Of a DNA stretch of 64,000 nt, positions 25,451-34,320 are shown piece after piece. This DNA is from Mediannikoviicoccus vaginalis (GTDB lineage: Bacteria > Bacillota > Clostridia > Tissierellales > Peptoniphilaceae): assembly GCF_928097925.1 (NCBI RefSeq), contig NZ_CAKMRI010000001.1, positions 1,426,001 to 1,490,000 of the forward strand, read 5' to 3'. The position numbers and the translations under genes were made by a program. The notes under the pieces were generated by a model, which worked only from the letters and a program-made list of their open reading frames with translations, was not told the origin of the DNA and ran no database searches. Within the stretch, counting starts at the first letter, position 1, and each line of letters opens with the position of its first letter.

Positions 25451-27229
25451 ATGGATATACTTAAAATGGTAGATAGAAAAGATGTTGACGAAAGATACAC
25501 TTGGGATTTAAGTCACATTTTCAAAAATAAAGAAGAGATGTTAAAACAGGTTGACGAGGTAAAGGTTTTAACAGAAAAATTTATTAGTGAATTTGACAAA
25601 GTGTATGAAGACAAGAAAATAGTCAAAGATGCACTTGATTTATACTGTGAAATTTTAGAAAAGGCCTACCTTGCATGGGACTATGTGTCACTGGATGTTG
25701 AAACTGATTACAATAATGGAGAAAAATTCAAACTGCTATCAGAAGTGGACAATATTTTAAGTGACCAAATGGCAAAAATTTCTTTCTTTAAGATTAGACT
25801 ATTAAACACCGACGAAAAAGTTTTAAATGAACTAAAGGAAGATGAAAGTTACGGTTCATTTATCGAAAGGGCGTTGGAAGATAAGCCATATGTGTTATCG
25901 GAAGAAACTGAAAAGGCAATTGCAAAGATGACTCCACTTAATTCATTTTATTCAATTTACAATGCAATTAAGTTACAGGACATGGCATTTCCAGACTTTG
26001 AAGCAAATGGAGAGAAGAAACCTCTTTCATACAATCTTTATGAAGGAACTTATGAAGGTTCCAACGACACAGAAATAAGAAGAAATTCATATAAAGAGTT
26101 TTATAAAGTCTTAGAAGCACACAAGAACTCAACAGCCGCCGCATACCTTGGAGAGTGTCAAAAGATGAAGGTGCTTTCTGAGTTACGAGGCTACGACAGT
26201 GTGTTTGACTTCTTATTACACGACCAAAGGGTGGATAGAGAGCTATACAACAGACAACTGGACGTTATTATGGAAGAACTTTCTCCAATTATGAGAAAGT
26301 ACGCAAAGATATTAAAGAGAAATCATAACCTGGACAAGATGACCTACATGGACTTAAAGGTTGATCCAATAACAGGATTTGAAAGGGAAATAAGCGTTGA
26401 AGAGTCAAAGGATTTAATTAAAGAAGGCCTTGCAGTACTTGGAGAAGAGTACGGCGAAATGCTTGAAGAAGCCTACAACGACAGATGGATTGACTTTGTA
26501 AACAACCACGGCAAGTCAACTGGAGCATTTTGTTCATCACCATATGGAACAAATTCCTTTGTGCTTATTAACTGGACCGGCACAATGACAGAGGCAATGA
26601 CCCTTGCCCACGAACTTGGACATGCGGGACAGGGCAAGTACACCAACGAAAACTGCAACCTCTTAGACACCGACCTTTCGCTATACCTAGTGGAAGCTCC
26701 TTCAACAGCAAACGAACTCATTATGGGTAGAGAGCTTTTGAAAAAGGCAAAGAGCGAAGATGAAGCAAAGTATTTAAAGGGACAAATCATTGCAAGAACC
26801 TACTACCACAACTTTGTAACCCACTTTATAGAAGGATATTACCAAAGGGAAGTTCTAAAACTAATTGACGAAGGAAAGTCCTTTACTGCAGACGACCTTT
26901 CAGAAATATTCCTAGATACATTAAAGAAGTTTTGGGGAGATGACGTTGAACTTACAAAGGGAGCTGAACTAACATGGATGAGACAGCCACATTACTACAT
27001 GGGACTTTATCCATACACTTACTCAGCGGGGCTAACAATAGGAACACAAGTTGCAAAGCTAATTGAAGAAGACGAGGCAAATGCAAAGAAATGGATTGAA
27101 GTTTTAAAAACCGGTGGAAAACTAAAACCACTTGACTATGCAAAGGCAGCTGGAGTTGACATTTCAACTGACGAGCCACTTAGAGACACAATAAAATATA
27201 TCGGCTCTCTAGTGGAGGCGCTGGAATAA
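25451..27229 (+). CDS. pepF: oligoendopeptidase F (M3B)
   Basis: This 592-residue zinc endopeptidase cuts oligopeptides of about 7-17 residues inside the cell. The start at 25451 is chosen over an in-frame GTG at 25427 because a GAGGAGGG site directly precedes it. The N-terminal PepF helical region (RYTWDLSHIFKNKEEM) is followed by the M3 catalytic domain. Its zinc motif HELGH lies at about residue 390 (MTLAHELGHAGQGKYTNEN), the third ligand Glu in LVEAPSTANELIMG about 25 residues later, and the substrate-binding PHYYMGLYPYTYSAG near 525. It leads an operon with ProC (TAATG overlap), a nicotinamidase-like gene and a GNAT gene. Confidence 0.95.
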   Translation: MDILKMVDRKDVDERYTWDLSHIFKNKEEMLKQVDEVKVLTEKFISEFDKVYEDKKIVKDALDLYCEILEKAYLAWDYVSLDVETDYNNGEKFKLLSEVDNILSDQMAKISFFKIRLLNTDEKVLNELKEDESYGSFIERALEDKPYVLSEETEKAIAKMTPLNSFYSIYNAIKLQDMAFPDFEANGEKKPLSYNLYEGTYEGSNDTEIRRNSYKEFYKVLEAHKNSTAAAYLGECQKMKVLSELRGYDSVFDFLLHDQRVDRELYNRQLDVIMEELSPIMRKYAKILKRNHNLDKMTYMDLKVDPITGFEREISVEESKDLIKEGLAVLGEEYGEMLEEAYNDRWIDFVNNHGKSTGAFCSSPYGTNSFVLINWTGTMTEAMTLAHELGHAGQGKYTNENCNLLDTDLSLYLVEAPSTANELIMGRELLKKAKSEDEAKYLKGQIIARTYYHNFVTHFIEGYYQREVLKLIDEGKSFTADDLSEIFLDTLKKFWGDDVELTKGAELTWMRQPHYYMGLYPYTYSAGLTIGTQVAKLIEEDEANAKKWIEVLKTGGKLKPLDYAKAAGVDISTDEPLRDTIKYIGSLVEALE

Positions 27230-28029
27230 TGTATACCCTTGGCTTTATTGGATTTGGTAACATGGGCAAGGCAATGGCCCTTGGTGCCATAAATAACGGT
27301 TATAATAAAGAAGAGATTGTGTTTTCGAAAGTGTCGGACATAAAAGCGGTGGAAGAAGATACGGGCATAAAGGGATTTGAAGAAAACACCGATGTTGCAA
27401 AAAATTCTAAAATAATTATCCTTGCCATAAAGCCCTATCAATATGAAAAGGTGATAGGTGAAATAAAAGATTACGTTGATGTAAATAGCATTGTGGTTCC
27501 CATAACACCCAGCTTTACAATGGAAGAGATTAGAGAACTTTTTGAAAGAGATGTAAAAGTTGCACGCATTATGCCAAACACCCCTGCCATGGTAAACTGT
27601 GGAATAACGGGAGTTTGCTTTACAGATAATATGACCGGCATCGAAAAAGAAACAGTATTAAAGTTTTTGAGATCCTTTGGAGAAATTATCGAAGTAGAAG
27701 AGCATTTAATTGCAGCTGTGTCTGCAGTAAGTGGTTCAGGGCCAGCGTACATCTACATGCTTATAGAAGCCATGGCGGATATGGCAGTGTCAGCAGGAGT
27801 AAAGAGAAAAGAAGCCTACAAACTTTCTGCAAAGACCGTTGAAGGGGCGGCGAAGATGGTTTTAGAAACTAAAAAACATCCGGGAGAACTTAAAGACGAC
27901 GTTTGCTCTCCACTGGGAAGTACCATACAAGGTGTAATGGAACTTGAAGAAAATGGATTTAGAGGAAGTATAATAAAGGGGCTTAAAAAGACCTTAGATA
28001 GATTTAACGAGATGAACGAAGATAAATAG
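27229..28029 (+). CDS. proC: pyrroline-5-carboxylate reductase
   Basis: This 266-residue cytoplasmic enzyme makes proline from pyrroline-5-carboxylate with NAD(P)H. The Rossmann start GFIGFGNMGKAMALG, the segment ILAIKPYQYEKV (about 65), RIMPNTPAMVNCGITG (about 112) and the C-terminal signature SGPAYIYMLIEAMADMAVSAG (about 165, in two parts) with KHPGELKDDVCSPLGSTI are all present. Length is normal (about 270). It overlaps the pepF stop by one base, so peptide breakdown and proline synthesis are translationally linked. Confidence 0.95.
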   Translation: MYTLGFIGFGNMGKAMALGAINNGYNKEEIVFSKVSDIKAVEEDTGIKGFEENTDVAKNSKIIILAIKPYQYEKVIGEIKDYVDVNSIVVPITPSFTMEEIRELFERDVKVARIMPNTPAMVNCGITGVCFTDNMTGIEKETVLKFLRSFGEIIEVEEHLIAAVSAVSGSGPAYIYMLIEAMADMAVSAGVKRKEAYKLSAKTVEGAAKMVLETKKHPGELKDDVCSPLGSTIQGVMELEENGFRGSIIKGLKKTLDRFNEMNEDK

Positions 28030-28060
28030 AGGGAAATTTCTTTTATCAAAGGAGGAAGAC

Positions 28061-28579
28061 ATGAAGGACTTATTAATAGTTGTAGATATGCAAAATGATT
28101 TTGTTTCAGGAAGCCTTGGAACAGAAGAAGCAAAAAAAATAGTTTCAAACGTGGTGGACGTTATAAAAAACTTTGATGGAGATATTTATTTTACAAGGGA
28201 CACCCATGAAGAAGATTATCTTGAAACACAAGAGGGAAAAAATCTTCCAGTAAAACACTGCATTAAAGGAACCGAAGGCTGGGAAATAATCGACGATCTA
28301 AAGGGCTTTGTAAAGGACAATGTAATAGACAAAGTTACCTTTGGATCAAAGGAGCTTGTTGAAAAGCTGGACAAAATTAATCAAACTGAAGGAATAAAAT
28401 CAGTTATATTAGTTGGCCTTTGCACCGACATCTGCGTTATATCAAATGCACTTATGCTAAAGGGCTTTATGCCAGAAGTTCCAATTAAAGTTATTGCAAA
28501 TGCATGCGCTGGAGTAACACCGGAAAGCCACGAAAGGGCATTAGAATCAATGAAGACCTGCCAAGTTAGTGTGGAGTAA
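28061..28579 (+). CDS. nicotinamidase-like cysteine hydrolase
   Basis: This 172-residue isochorismatase-fold enzyme has a nicotinamidase-like active site: catalytic Asp9 (VVDMQNDF), Lys91 (IDKVTFGSK) and Cys125 (CTDICVISN). Metal-ligand residues are in place: Asp47 and His49 (TRDTHEEDY) and His66 (KHCIKGT). It is therefore predicted to hydrolyse nicotinamide to nicotinate for NAD salvage, although related pyrazinamidase-like enzymes exist. It is slightly shorter than typical (180-210). The ribosome site is AGGAGG. It sits between proC and a GNAT gene on the same strand. Confidence 0.85.
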   Translation: MKDLLIVVDMQNDFVSGSLGTEEAKKIVSNVVDVIKNFDGDIYFTRDTHEEDYLETQEGKNLPVKHCIKGTEGWEIIDDLKGFVKDNVIDKVTFGSKELVEKLDKINQTEGIKSVILVGLCTDICVISNALMLKGFMPEVPIKVIANACAGVTPESHERALESMKTCQVSVE

Positions 28580-28604
28580 AAGATAAATTATTCGAAGTAT
28601 TAAA

Positions 28605-29075
28605 ATGAAATTAGAAATTAAAGAAGTAGTAGATGAAAATTCTAAAATAGAAATAAGCGAAAAAATTTTATACAATTTGCCAAAATGGTTTGGAAGAGAG
28701 GACAGCATAAGAGAGTATGTTAAAGAGTCAACTAAATTACCTTTTATTGCTTGCTTCTGTGAAAATGAATCGGTGGGATTTATTGTGATGAAAGAGACTG
28801 GAAAGGACACTTGTGAAATTTTTGTGATGGGAGTACTTGAAGAGTACCACAGAAAGGGCATTGGAAGTATTTTAAATAGTGCATATGAGGAACTTGCAAA
28901 GAAAAAAGGTTACTCCTATTCACAAGTAAAGACAGTGAAAGAAGGTAAATACCACGAATATGATATAACAAATAGTTTCTACAAATCTATTGGATATTCA
29001 GAATTTGAATGCTTCCCAACGCTCTGGGATAAAGATAATCCATGCCAGATATATGTAAAATATCTTAACAAATAA
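28605..29075 (+). CDS. GNAT-family N-acetyltransferase
   Basis: This 156-residue cytoplasmic protein contains the GNAT core: a strand CEIFVMGVLEEYHRKGIGSIL with the acetyl-CoA loop YHRKGIGS (about residue 87), the helix LNSAYEELAKKKGY, and NSFYKSIGYSEFECFP at the end. The ribosome site is weak (GAAG), and the gene is 25 bases after the nicotinamidase-like gene, so it is probably translated from the same transcript. Substrate unknown. A clean terminator follows. Confidence 0.82.
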   Translation: MKLEIKEVVDENSKIEISEKILYNLPKWFGREDSIREYVKESTKLPFIACFCENESVGFIVMKETGKDTCEIFVMGVLEEYHRKGIGSILNSAYEELAKKKGYSYSQVKTVKEGKYHEYDITNSFYKSIGYSEFECFPTLWDKDNPCQIYVKYLNK

Positions 29076-29077
29076 AG

Positions 29078-29099
29078 CGGAGATTTCTCCGTTTTTTTT
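29078..29099 (+). terminator. terminator of the pepF-proC operon
   Basis: CGGAGA-TT-TCTCCG is followed by a run of nine T. Confidence 0.85.
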
Positions 29100-29161
29100 A
29101 TTGGAATATTTTGGGTTCGTAAGTATGCAAAGAAACTTATTCAAATAAAGCCAAATAAAGG

Positions 29162-29190
29162 TTGACAATATAAAAATTAAAGCTTATGAT
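29162..29190 (+). promoter_or_regulatory. sigma-A promoter for the NSS transporter
   Basis: A perfect TTGACA (29162-29167) is followed after 17 bases by TATGAT (29185-29190). The leader to the start codon is about 42 bases. Confidence 0.65.
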
Positions 29191-29239
29191 TATATGTAAA
29201 TTTAACAGGTAAAAGCGTTAAAGCGAAAAGGAGATTTAC

Positions 29240-30577
29240 ATGAAAAATAATAAGTTTACATCAACATGGGGTTTTATCCTGACAACTGTAGGCTCTGCAG
29301 TTGGCATGGCAAATGTGTGGGGCTTTCCATACAAACTTACGGCAAACGGTGGAGGAGCATTTTTAGTAGCGTATTTATTCTTTATTATTATATTTGCTTA
29401 CTTCGGCTTGTCAGCAGAATATGCAGTGGGAAGATATTCAGAAACTGGAACCATTGGATCATACGAAAAGGCATGGTCACATGTTAAGCTTTCAAAAGTT
29501 GGAAAGATTATAGGAATATTACCACTTTTAGGTTCAATTTGTATTGCCGTTGGATATGCAGTAATAATTTCCTATGTTTTAAAATCACTTTTACAAAGTT
29601 TAACAGGAAGCTTGATGACAGTGGACCCAGAAGTTTGGTTTAAGTCTTTTTCAGGGACAAACTTCAGTGTTATACCATTTCACTTTATAGTAATAGTTAT
29701 GACACTTTTAACCTGTGTAAGAGGTGCCCACTCCATAGAAAAGGCAAATAAGATTATGATGCCACTTTTCTTTGTGCTATTTGTCATATTGGCAATTAGA
29801 GTAGCTTTTCTGCCAAACGCAGTAGAAGGATACAAATTTATGTTTAAACCAGATTGGCAAATGTTAAAGGATCCAAAAGTTTTAGTTGGCGCCATGGGAC
29901 AGGCTTTTTTCTCCCTATCAATTACAGGAAGTGGAATGATTGTTTGTGGAGCGTACTTACACAAAGACGAAGACATAATGGCGGGAGCAAAACAAACGGC
30001 CGTTTTCGACACAATTGCAGCCCTTGTTGCAGCCCTAGTTATGATACCTGCACTGTTTTCATATAGCGCAAACCCAGAAGGAGGTCCGGGCCTACTATTT
30101 GTAACCCTACCAAAAATTTTACAAAATATGATTGGAGGAAGAATATTTGCAGTGGCACTATACTTGGCAGTACTATTTGGAGGGATTTCTTCATTACAAA
30201 ATATGTTTGAAGTAGTCTGCGAATCAATCCTTCACAATTTTAAAAAGCTAAATAGAAAAACAGTATTAATTTTTATAGGCATTGCAGCATTTGTTCCAGG
30301 AATTTTCATGGAGCCAATAGGGGGAGTCAAAGGAGCAATCCTAGGAGGATGGGGCCCTTGGATGGACTTAGTTTCAATTTACATCATCCCAATGGGAGCA
30401 ACCCTAGGAGCCTTTACATGGTTTTGGATTATGGACAAAAATGCACTACTAAATGAAATAAATACAGGAAGCAAAAAGAAATACACAAAGACCTGGTACT
30501 ACCTTGGAAAATTCATCTATGTACCAATGGCAATAATTTTATGCTTTGTGGCATTGTATTTTAAAATTGCGTTTTAA
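29240..30577 (+). CDS. neurotransmitter:sodium symporter (NSS) family amino acid transporter
   Basis: This 445-residue Na+-coupled membrane transporter has about 11 hydrophobic segments, as in bacterial MhsT/TnaT relatives. Signature features are STWGFILTTVGSAVGMANVWGFPY (helix 1 with the unwound Na+/substrate site, residues 8-31, in two parts), NGGGAFLVAYLFF (about 37), GMIVCGAYL after FFSLSITGSG (helix 6 region, about 220-240), and the GGISSLQNMFEVV helix (about 313). It likely imports hydrophobic or aromatic amino acids. It is monocistronic, with its own promoter and terminator. Confidence 0.9.
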   Translation: MKNNKFTSTWGFILTTVGSAVGMANVWGFPYKLTANGGGAFLVAYLFFIIIFAYFGLSAEYAVGRYSETGTIGSYEKAWSHVKLSKVGKIIGILPLLGSICIAVGYAVIISYVLKSLLQSLTGSLMTVDPEVWFKSFSGTNFSVIPFHFIVIVMTLLTCVRGAHSIEKANKIMMPLFFVLFVILAIRVAFLPNAVEGYKFMFKPDWQMLKDPKVLVGAMGQAFFSLSITGSGMIVCGAYLHKDEDIMAGAKQTAVFDTIAALVAALVMIPALFSYSANPEGGPGLLFVTLPKILQNMIGGRIFAVALYLAVLFGGISSLQNMFEVVCESILHNFKKLNRKTVLIFIGIAAFVPGIFMEPIGGVKGAILGGWGPWMDLVSIYIIPMGATLGAFTWFWIMDKNALLNEINTGSKKKYTKTWYYLGKFIYVPMAIILCFVALYFKIAF

Positions 30578-30580
30578 TAG

Positions 30581-30612
30581 AAACTGTCAGGGGCGACCTT
30601 GGCAGTTTTTTA
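30581..30612 (+). terminator. terminator after the NSS transporter gene
   Basis: AAACTG-TCAGG and CCTTGG-CAGTTT form an imperfect stem, followed by TTTTTT. Confidence 0.75.
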
Positions 30613-30613
30613 A

Positions 30614-30642
30614 TTGACCCAAATCTAGATATATAATATTAT
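30614..30642 (+). promoter_or_regulatory. putative promoter for the PLP desulfhydrase-like gene
   Basis: TTGACC (30614-30619) and TATTAT (30637-30642) are separated by 17 bases, 33 bases before the ATG. Confidence 0.55.
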
Positions 30643-30675
30643 TTAATATATACTACAAAACTTTAAGGAGCAAAG

Positions 30676-31722
30676 ATGATTACAAAAACTGTTGACTGTA
30701 TAAATTTGGGACTAAAGCCTACGCCAATTCAAAAGCTTGAAAATATCTCAAGGGAATATGGATGTGAAATCTATATTAAAAGGGATGATTTAATTGGTGT
30801 TGGTCTTGGAGGAAACAAGGTAAGAAAACTTGAATATCTTTTAAAGGACGCTAAAGATAAAGGGGCAAAGGTTGTTTACACAAATGGTGCGTTACAGACG
30901 AACCATGGAATGTTAACTGCCACTTGTGCAAGCAAACTTGGAATGAAATGTCTACTATTTTTAAAGAAGGAAGATGAAAGGGAAATTGAAAAGCTAAGTG
31001 GCAATCTTCTTCTTGATGAATACATAGGCTGTGATGTAACTTTTATTGACCTGTCCAACATCAATGACAGTGCCAAGGCAAATGAAAAGTTCAATGAAGA
31101 GATTGAAAAGTGCGTTGAAGAATATAAAGCGAAACACTCTTTGAAAGATGAAGAAGTTTATAATATTCCATTTGGTGGAAGCACTCCCCTTGGAGTACTT
31201 GGCTACAGTGAGTGCATCAAAGAGATAATGGAACAAGACTCTAGCTTTGAATATATATTCTCTGGAAATGGATCTGGGGGAACCTATGGCGGAGTGTTTT
31301 TAGGATGCAAACTCTATGCGCCAAACACAGAAGCTATTGGTGTAAATGTTATGAATATGCCTCCGGACAAAAAGACTTTTATTAAGGGACTAATTGACGA
31401 ATCCCTTAACTATTACGATGGCAAAGTTCAAATAGACGAAAGTGAAATGAAACTTCTTTCAAATAGTATTAACGAAGGTTATGCCATCCCTGACCATGAA
31501 ACAATAAACTTTATAAAGAAGATGGCAAGGAGTGAAGGAGTATTTTTGGATCCAGTTTATTCTGGAAAAATTTTCAATGGAGCTTTGAAGTACATTGAGG
31601 AAAACTTAAAAGATTCTGGCAAAAAGATTTTAATTATCCACTCTGGAGGTCTGCCAGGATTATTTAATGAACCGATGATTGATTTCTGTTCTAAAAGTTC
31701 CGAAGTTTTAAAAATAAAATAA
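30676..31722 (+). CDS. D-cysteine desulfhydrase / ACC deaminase family PLP enzyme
   Basis: This 348-residue fold-type II PLP enzyme contains the family start RDDLIGVGLGGNKVRKLEYLL (in two parts, about residue 36), where the Lys of GGNKVRKLE is the PLP Schiff-base lysine. It also has the phosphate- or substrate-contact motif NGALQTNHGMLTATCASKLG (about 76), the Gly-rich loop SGNGSGGTYGGVFLG (about 198), and the end ILIIHSGGLPGLF. Members release pyruvate and ammonia from D-cysteine, ACC or related D-amino acids. Substrate choice cannot be read here. It is monocistronic, with a good ribosome site (AAGGAG). Confidence 0.85.
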   Translation: MITKTVDCINLGLKPTPIQKLENISREYGCEIYIKRDDLIGVGLGGNKVRKLEYLLKDAKDKGAKVVYTNGALQTNHGMLTATCASKLGMKCLLFLKKEDEREIEKLSGNLLLDEYIGCDVTFIDLSNINDSAKANEKFNEEIEKCVEEYKAKHSLKDEEVYNIPFGGSTPLGVLGYSECIKEIMEQDSSFEYIFSGNGSGGTYGGVFLGCKLYAPNTEAIGVNVMNMPPDKKTFIKGLIDESLNYYDGKVQIDESEMKLLSNSINEGYAIPDHETINFIKKMARSEGVFLDPVYSGKIFNGALKYIEENLKDSGKKILIIHSGGLPGLFNEPMIDFCSKSSEVLKIK

Positions 31723-31730
31723 AGTTATGT

Positions 31731-31757
31731 AGAGGCAAGGTTTTACTTTGCCTTTTG
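31731..31757 (+). terminator. terminator after the PLP enzyme gene
   Basis: AGGCAA and TTGCCT pair around an 8-9 base loop, followed by TTTTG. Confidence 0.65.
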
Positions 31758-31850
31758 TAATATAGAAAATCTTTGATATATTGTAGCAATTGCCATCTAG
31801 TAAAGCCTTTCCCATAGGTATATAATAAAACAAAGAGCAAGGAGGGTGCT

Positions 31851-32270
31851 ATGAAAAAAATATTACTTACATTGTTGTCGCTGTTAATTATTTTTAATTT
31901 ATCAGCATGTAACAAGGCAGAAGAATCAAAAATTGAAAGAAATATAGGTAAGTCTGAAAAGTTCTCCACTGAAGAGATAAACAAGGCTATGGTTACAGTT
32001 GAACAGTACTTTAAACTTAAAGACGCAGAGATTACAAAGATTTATTACGATGAAGAAAAAGCGAATGAAGATGTTGAAACATACATGACATATGGAAATG
32101 GGTCTAGTAATGGGATATCTCCTGATAATGTGTTGATTATATACACTGACTTCACTGTAACTAGCGATGCAAATGAAACTATTGATGCAGGTGACTACAA
32201 AGCTCAGAAATGGATACTTATAAGAGAAGATAAAAATAGTGATTGGAAAGTAGACGATTACGGATATTAA
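31851..32270 (+). CDS. small lipoprotein of unknown function
   Basis: This 139-residue protein has a lipoprotein signal peptide with lipobox LSAC (Cys20), so it is predicted to be anchored on the outer face of the membrane. The body is mixed alpha/beta without cysteines. The end (AQKWILIREDKNSDWKVDDYGY) has the look of a small clostridial lipoprotein group whose function is not known to me. The ribosome site is AAGGAGG. It stands alone between a PLP enzyme and a nitroreductase gene. Confidence 0.8.
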   Translation: MKKILLTLLSLLIIFNLSACNKAEESKIERNIGKSEKFSTEEINKAMVTVEQYFKLKDAEITKIYYDEEKANEDVETYMTYGNGSSNGISPDNVLIIYTDFTVTSDANETIDAGDYKAQKWILIREDKNSDWKVDDYGY

Positions 32271-32353
32271 ATAATGCAAATCCTTTAATATTGAATAAAT
32301 TATAAAACTATCGGGTATAGTTATAATAGTTTGATTTTTTAAAGGGGGATAAT

Positions 32354-32977
32354 ATGAATAACGACTTTAAGGATATAGTCTTTAATAGACGTTCTGTTAG
32401 AGTGTTTGACGAAAACTACAAGATACCAAGGGATGAGATGCTTCAAATAATCAAAGAGACAACAGAAGCACCTTCATCAGTAAACTTACAACCTTGGAGA
32501 TTTGTGGTAGTTGAGTCACAAGAGGGGAAGGACAAACTACGTCCACTTATAGAGTTCAATATAAGTCAAAACGATACATCTTCAGCAATGATAATTATCT
32601 TTGGCGATATGAAATGTTACGAAAAGACTGAAGAAATTTATGGACGTGCTGTTGAAAAGGGACTTATGACTGAAGAAGAAAAAAAGAAAATGGTAGACCT
32701 TATTATGCCAGCATACACAGGAGCAACAAGGCAAAAGATGAATGACATTGTAAAGATTGACTCAAGTCTCGCAGCAATGCAGATGCAACTTGTGGCAAGG
32801 GCCCACGGATATGAAACCTGTTTAATAGGTGGATTTGAAGAAGATGTTATTGCAGAAGAATTTGGCCTAGACAAGGAAAGATATGTTCCAGTTACCATAG
32901 TTGCCATTGGAAAGGGCAATGAAGATGCAAGTGATAGCGTAAGACTTGAACCAGAAGAAGTAACTAGATTTGAATAA
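32354..32977 (+). CDS. nitroreductase family protein
   Basis: This 207-residue FMN-dependent oxidoreductase has the N-terminal NRRSVRVFD (FMN phosphate contact, about residue 12), the EAPSSVNLQPWRFVVVES segment (about 38), and the C-terminal YETCLIGGFEEDVIAEEFG (about 157), all typical of NfnB-like enzymes. It reduces nitro-aromatics, quinones or flavins with NAD(P)H; the natural substrate is unknown. The ribosome site is AAAGGGGG. A strong terminator follows, so it is monocistronic. Confidence 0.9.
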   Translation: MNNDFKDIVFNRRSVRVFDENYKIPRDEMLQIIKETTEAPSSVNLQPWRFVVVESQEGKDKLRPLIEFNISQNDTSSAMIIIFGDMKCYEKTEEIYGRAVEKGLMTEEEKKKMVDLIMPAYTGATRQKMNDIVKIDSSLAAMQMQLVARAHGYETCLIGGFEEDVIAEEFGLDKERYVPVTIVAIGKGNEDASDSVRLEPEEVTRFE

Positions 32978-32981
32978 ATTT

Positions 32982-33004
32982 GCCACCACATGGTGGCTTT
33001 TTTA
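32982..33004 (+). terminator. terminator after the nitroreductase gene
   Basis: GCCACCA-CA-TGGTGGC is followed by TTTTTTT. Confidence 0.88.
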
Positions 33005-33029
33005 TTTGTGTACACCTGAAGGCCTGAAA

Positions 33030-33059
33030 TTGACAACATGTAGACAAATGGGCTAAAAT
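33030..33059 (+). promoter_or_regulatory. putative promoter for the 2-hydroxyacyl-CoA dehydratase-like gene
   Basis: TTGACA (33030-33035) and TAAAAT (33054-33059) are separated by 18 bases. The leader is about 55 bases. Confidence 0.55.
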
Positions 33060-33118
33060 ATTCTTGGATTGATATAAATAAATAATTTTTAATAAATGAT
33101 GAAATAGAAGGAGATATT

Positions 33119-34279
33119 ATGACATTAACATTACCGGAACGTTTTGAAGAGCTTTCTGATGCAAGGAAGGAAGGCTTTGTCAAAGTTATGAAGTTAAAGG
33201 AAGAGGGCAAGGGCATTGCAGGGGTTTTCTGTGCATATACACCTACTGAAGTGCTAGATGCAGCGGGACTTGTTTCTGCGGGACTTTGTGGAACTAGCCA
33301 AGAGACAATTCCAATTGCTGAACAGACTCTACCTAAAAATCTTTGTCCACTTATAAAGTCATCTTATGGTTTTGCTGTTTCTGAAAAGTGTCCATATACT
33401 TATTTTTCCGACATTATTATTGGAGAGACAACTTGCGATGGAAAGAAGAAGATGTATGAACTATTAAGGGACCTAGGCAAGGACGTCTATGTAATGCAGC
33501 TTCCTCAAAGCAATAAAAGGTCCTATGCGGCACAAGTTTGGAGAGAAGAGATTAAGCTTTTGATAGAGTACCTTGAAGAGAAATTTGATATTGAAATTAC
33601 TGATGAAATGCTTCGTGAATCTGCAAAGAAGATGAACAGACTTCGTAAGGCAAAGCATAGAATGTTTGAGCTTCAAAAGATGGATCCACCTCCAATGTAT
33701 GGAATAGACATGGTAAAGGCAACGGAAGGTGAAGGCTTTAAACTAACTGTTGATGAAAGAATAAAAGTCGTTGAGGACCTATGTGATCATATTGAAAAAA
33801 ACTACAAGGAAAATGGAACCGACGTGCCTAAGACTCAAAAGAGGATTATGCTTACAGGTTGCCCAATGGGCGGCGTTATGGACAAGGTTGTAAAGACTCT
33901 TGAAGACAGTGGTGGAGTGGTTGTAGTATATGACACTTGCGCTGGAACTAGAACTTGTGAAGACCTTGTTGACGAAGATGCTGACGATATATTACTTGCC
34001 ATAGCAGAGAGATATCTAAAGATCGGTTGTTCTGTAATGGCGGACAACACCGAAAGAACCGACAACATGGAAAGACTTATTGAAGAGTACAAAGTTGATG
34101 GCGTTGTGGAAGTTGTTCTTCAAGCATGCCACACATTTAACGTGGAAGCAGTAAAGATAGAAAGAGAAGTTAGACGCGCGGGAGTGCCATACACAAAACT
34201 TGAAGTGGACTACTCCGACACCGACAGAGGACAAATCGCAACAAGACTTGAAGCCTTTCTTGAAATGATTGATAAATAG
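33119..34279 (+). CDS. 2-hydroxyacyl-CoA dehydratase family protein (double-cubane-cluster / YjiM-like)
   Basis: This 386-residue cytoplasmic iron-sulfur protein of the HgdB/BcrC/YjiM family has an N-terminal AGVFCAYTPTEVLDAAGLVSAGLCG (in two parts). The conserved cysteines lie in KNLCPLIKSSYGFA, SEKCPYTYFSD, GETTCDGKKKMYE, LTGCPMGG, YDTCAGTRTC and VLQACHTFNVEA. As a single-subunit, isolated protein it resembles E. coli YjiM and the double-cubane-cluster protein, which carry out ATP-driven low-potential reductions rather than the classical heterodimeric dehydratases. These need an ATP-dependent activase (HgdC/YjiL), and none is adjacent. A flavodoxin-ferredoxin gene follows. The substrate is unknown. 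Confidence 0.85.
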   Translation: MTLTLPERFEELSDARKEGFVKVMKLKEEGKGIAGVFCAYTPTEVLDAAGLVSAGLCGTSQETIPIAEQTLPKNLCPLIKSSYGFAVSEKCPYTYFSDIIIGETTCDGKKKMYELLRDLGKDVYVMQLPQSNKRSYAAQVWREEIKLLIEYLEEKFDIEITDEMLRESAKKMNRLRKAKHRMFELQKMDPPPMYGIDMVKATEGEGFKLTVDERIKVVEDLCDHIEKNYKENGTDVPKTQKRIMLTGCPMGGVMDKVVKTLEDSGGVVVVYDTCAGTRTCEDLVDEDADDILLAIAERYLKIGCSVMADNTERTDNMERLIEEYKVDGVVEVVLQACHTFNVEAVKIEREVRRAGVPYTKLEVDYSDTDRGQIATRLEAFLEMIDK

Positions 34280-34282
34280 AGA

Positions 34283-34310
34283 GTGTGCCTTTAATAGGCG
34301 CACTTTTTTA
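34283..34310 (+). terminator. terminator between dehydratase-like and EFR1 genes
   Basis: GTGTGCCT and AGGCGCAC pair with one G-U, followed by TTTTTT. Confidence 0.75.
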
Positions 34311-34320
34311 GGAGGATAAA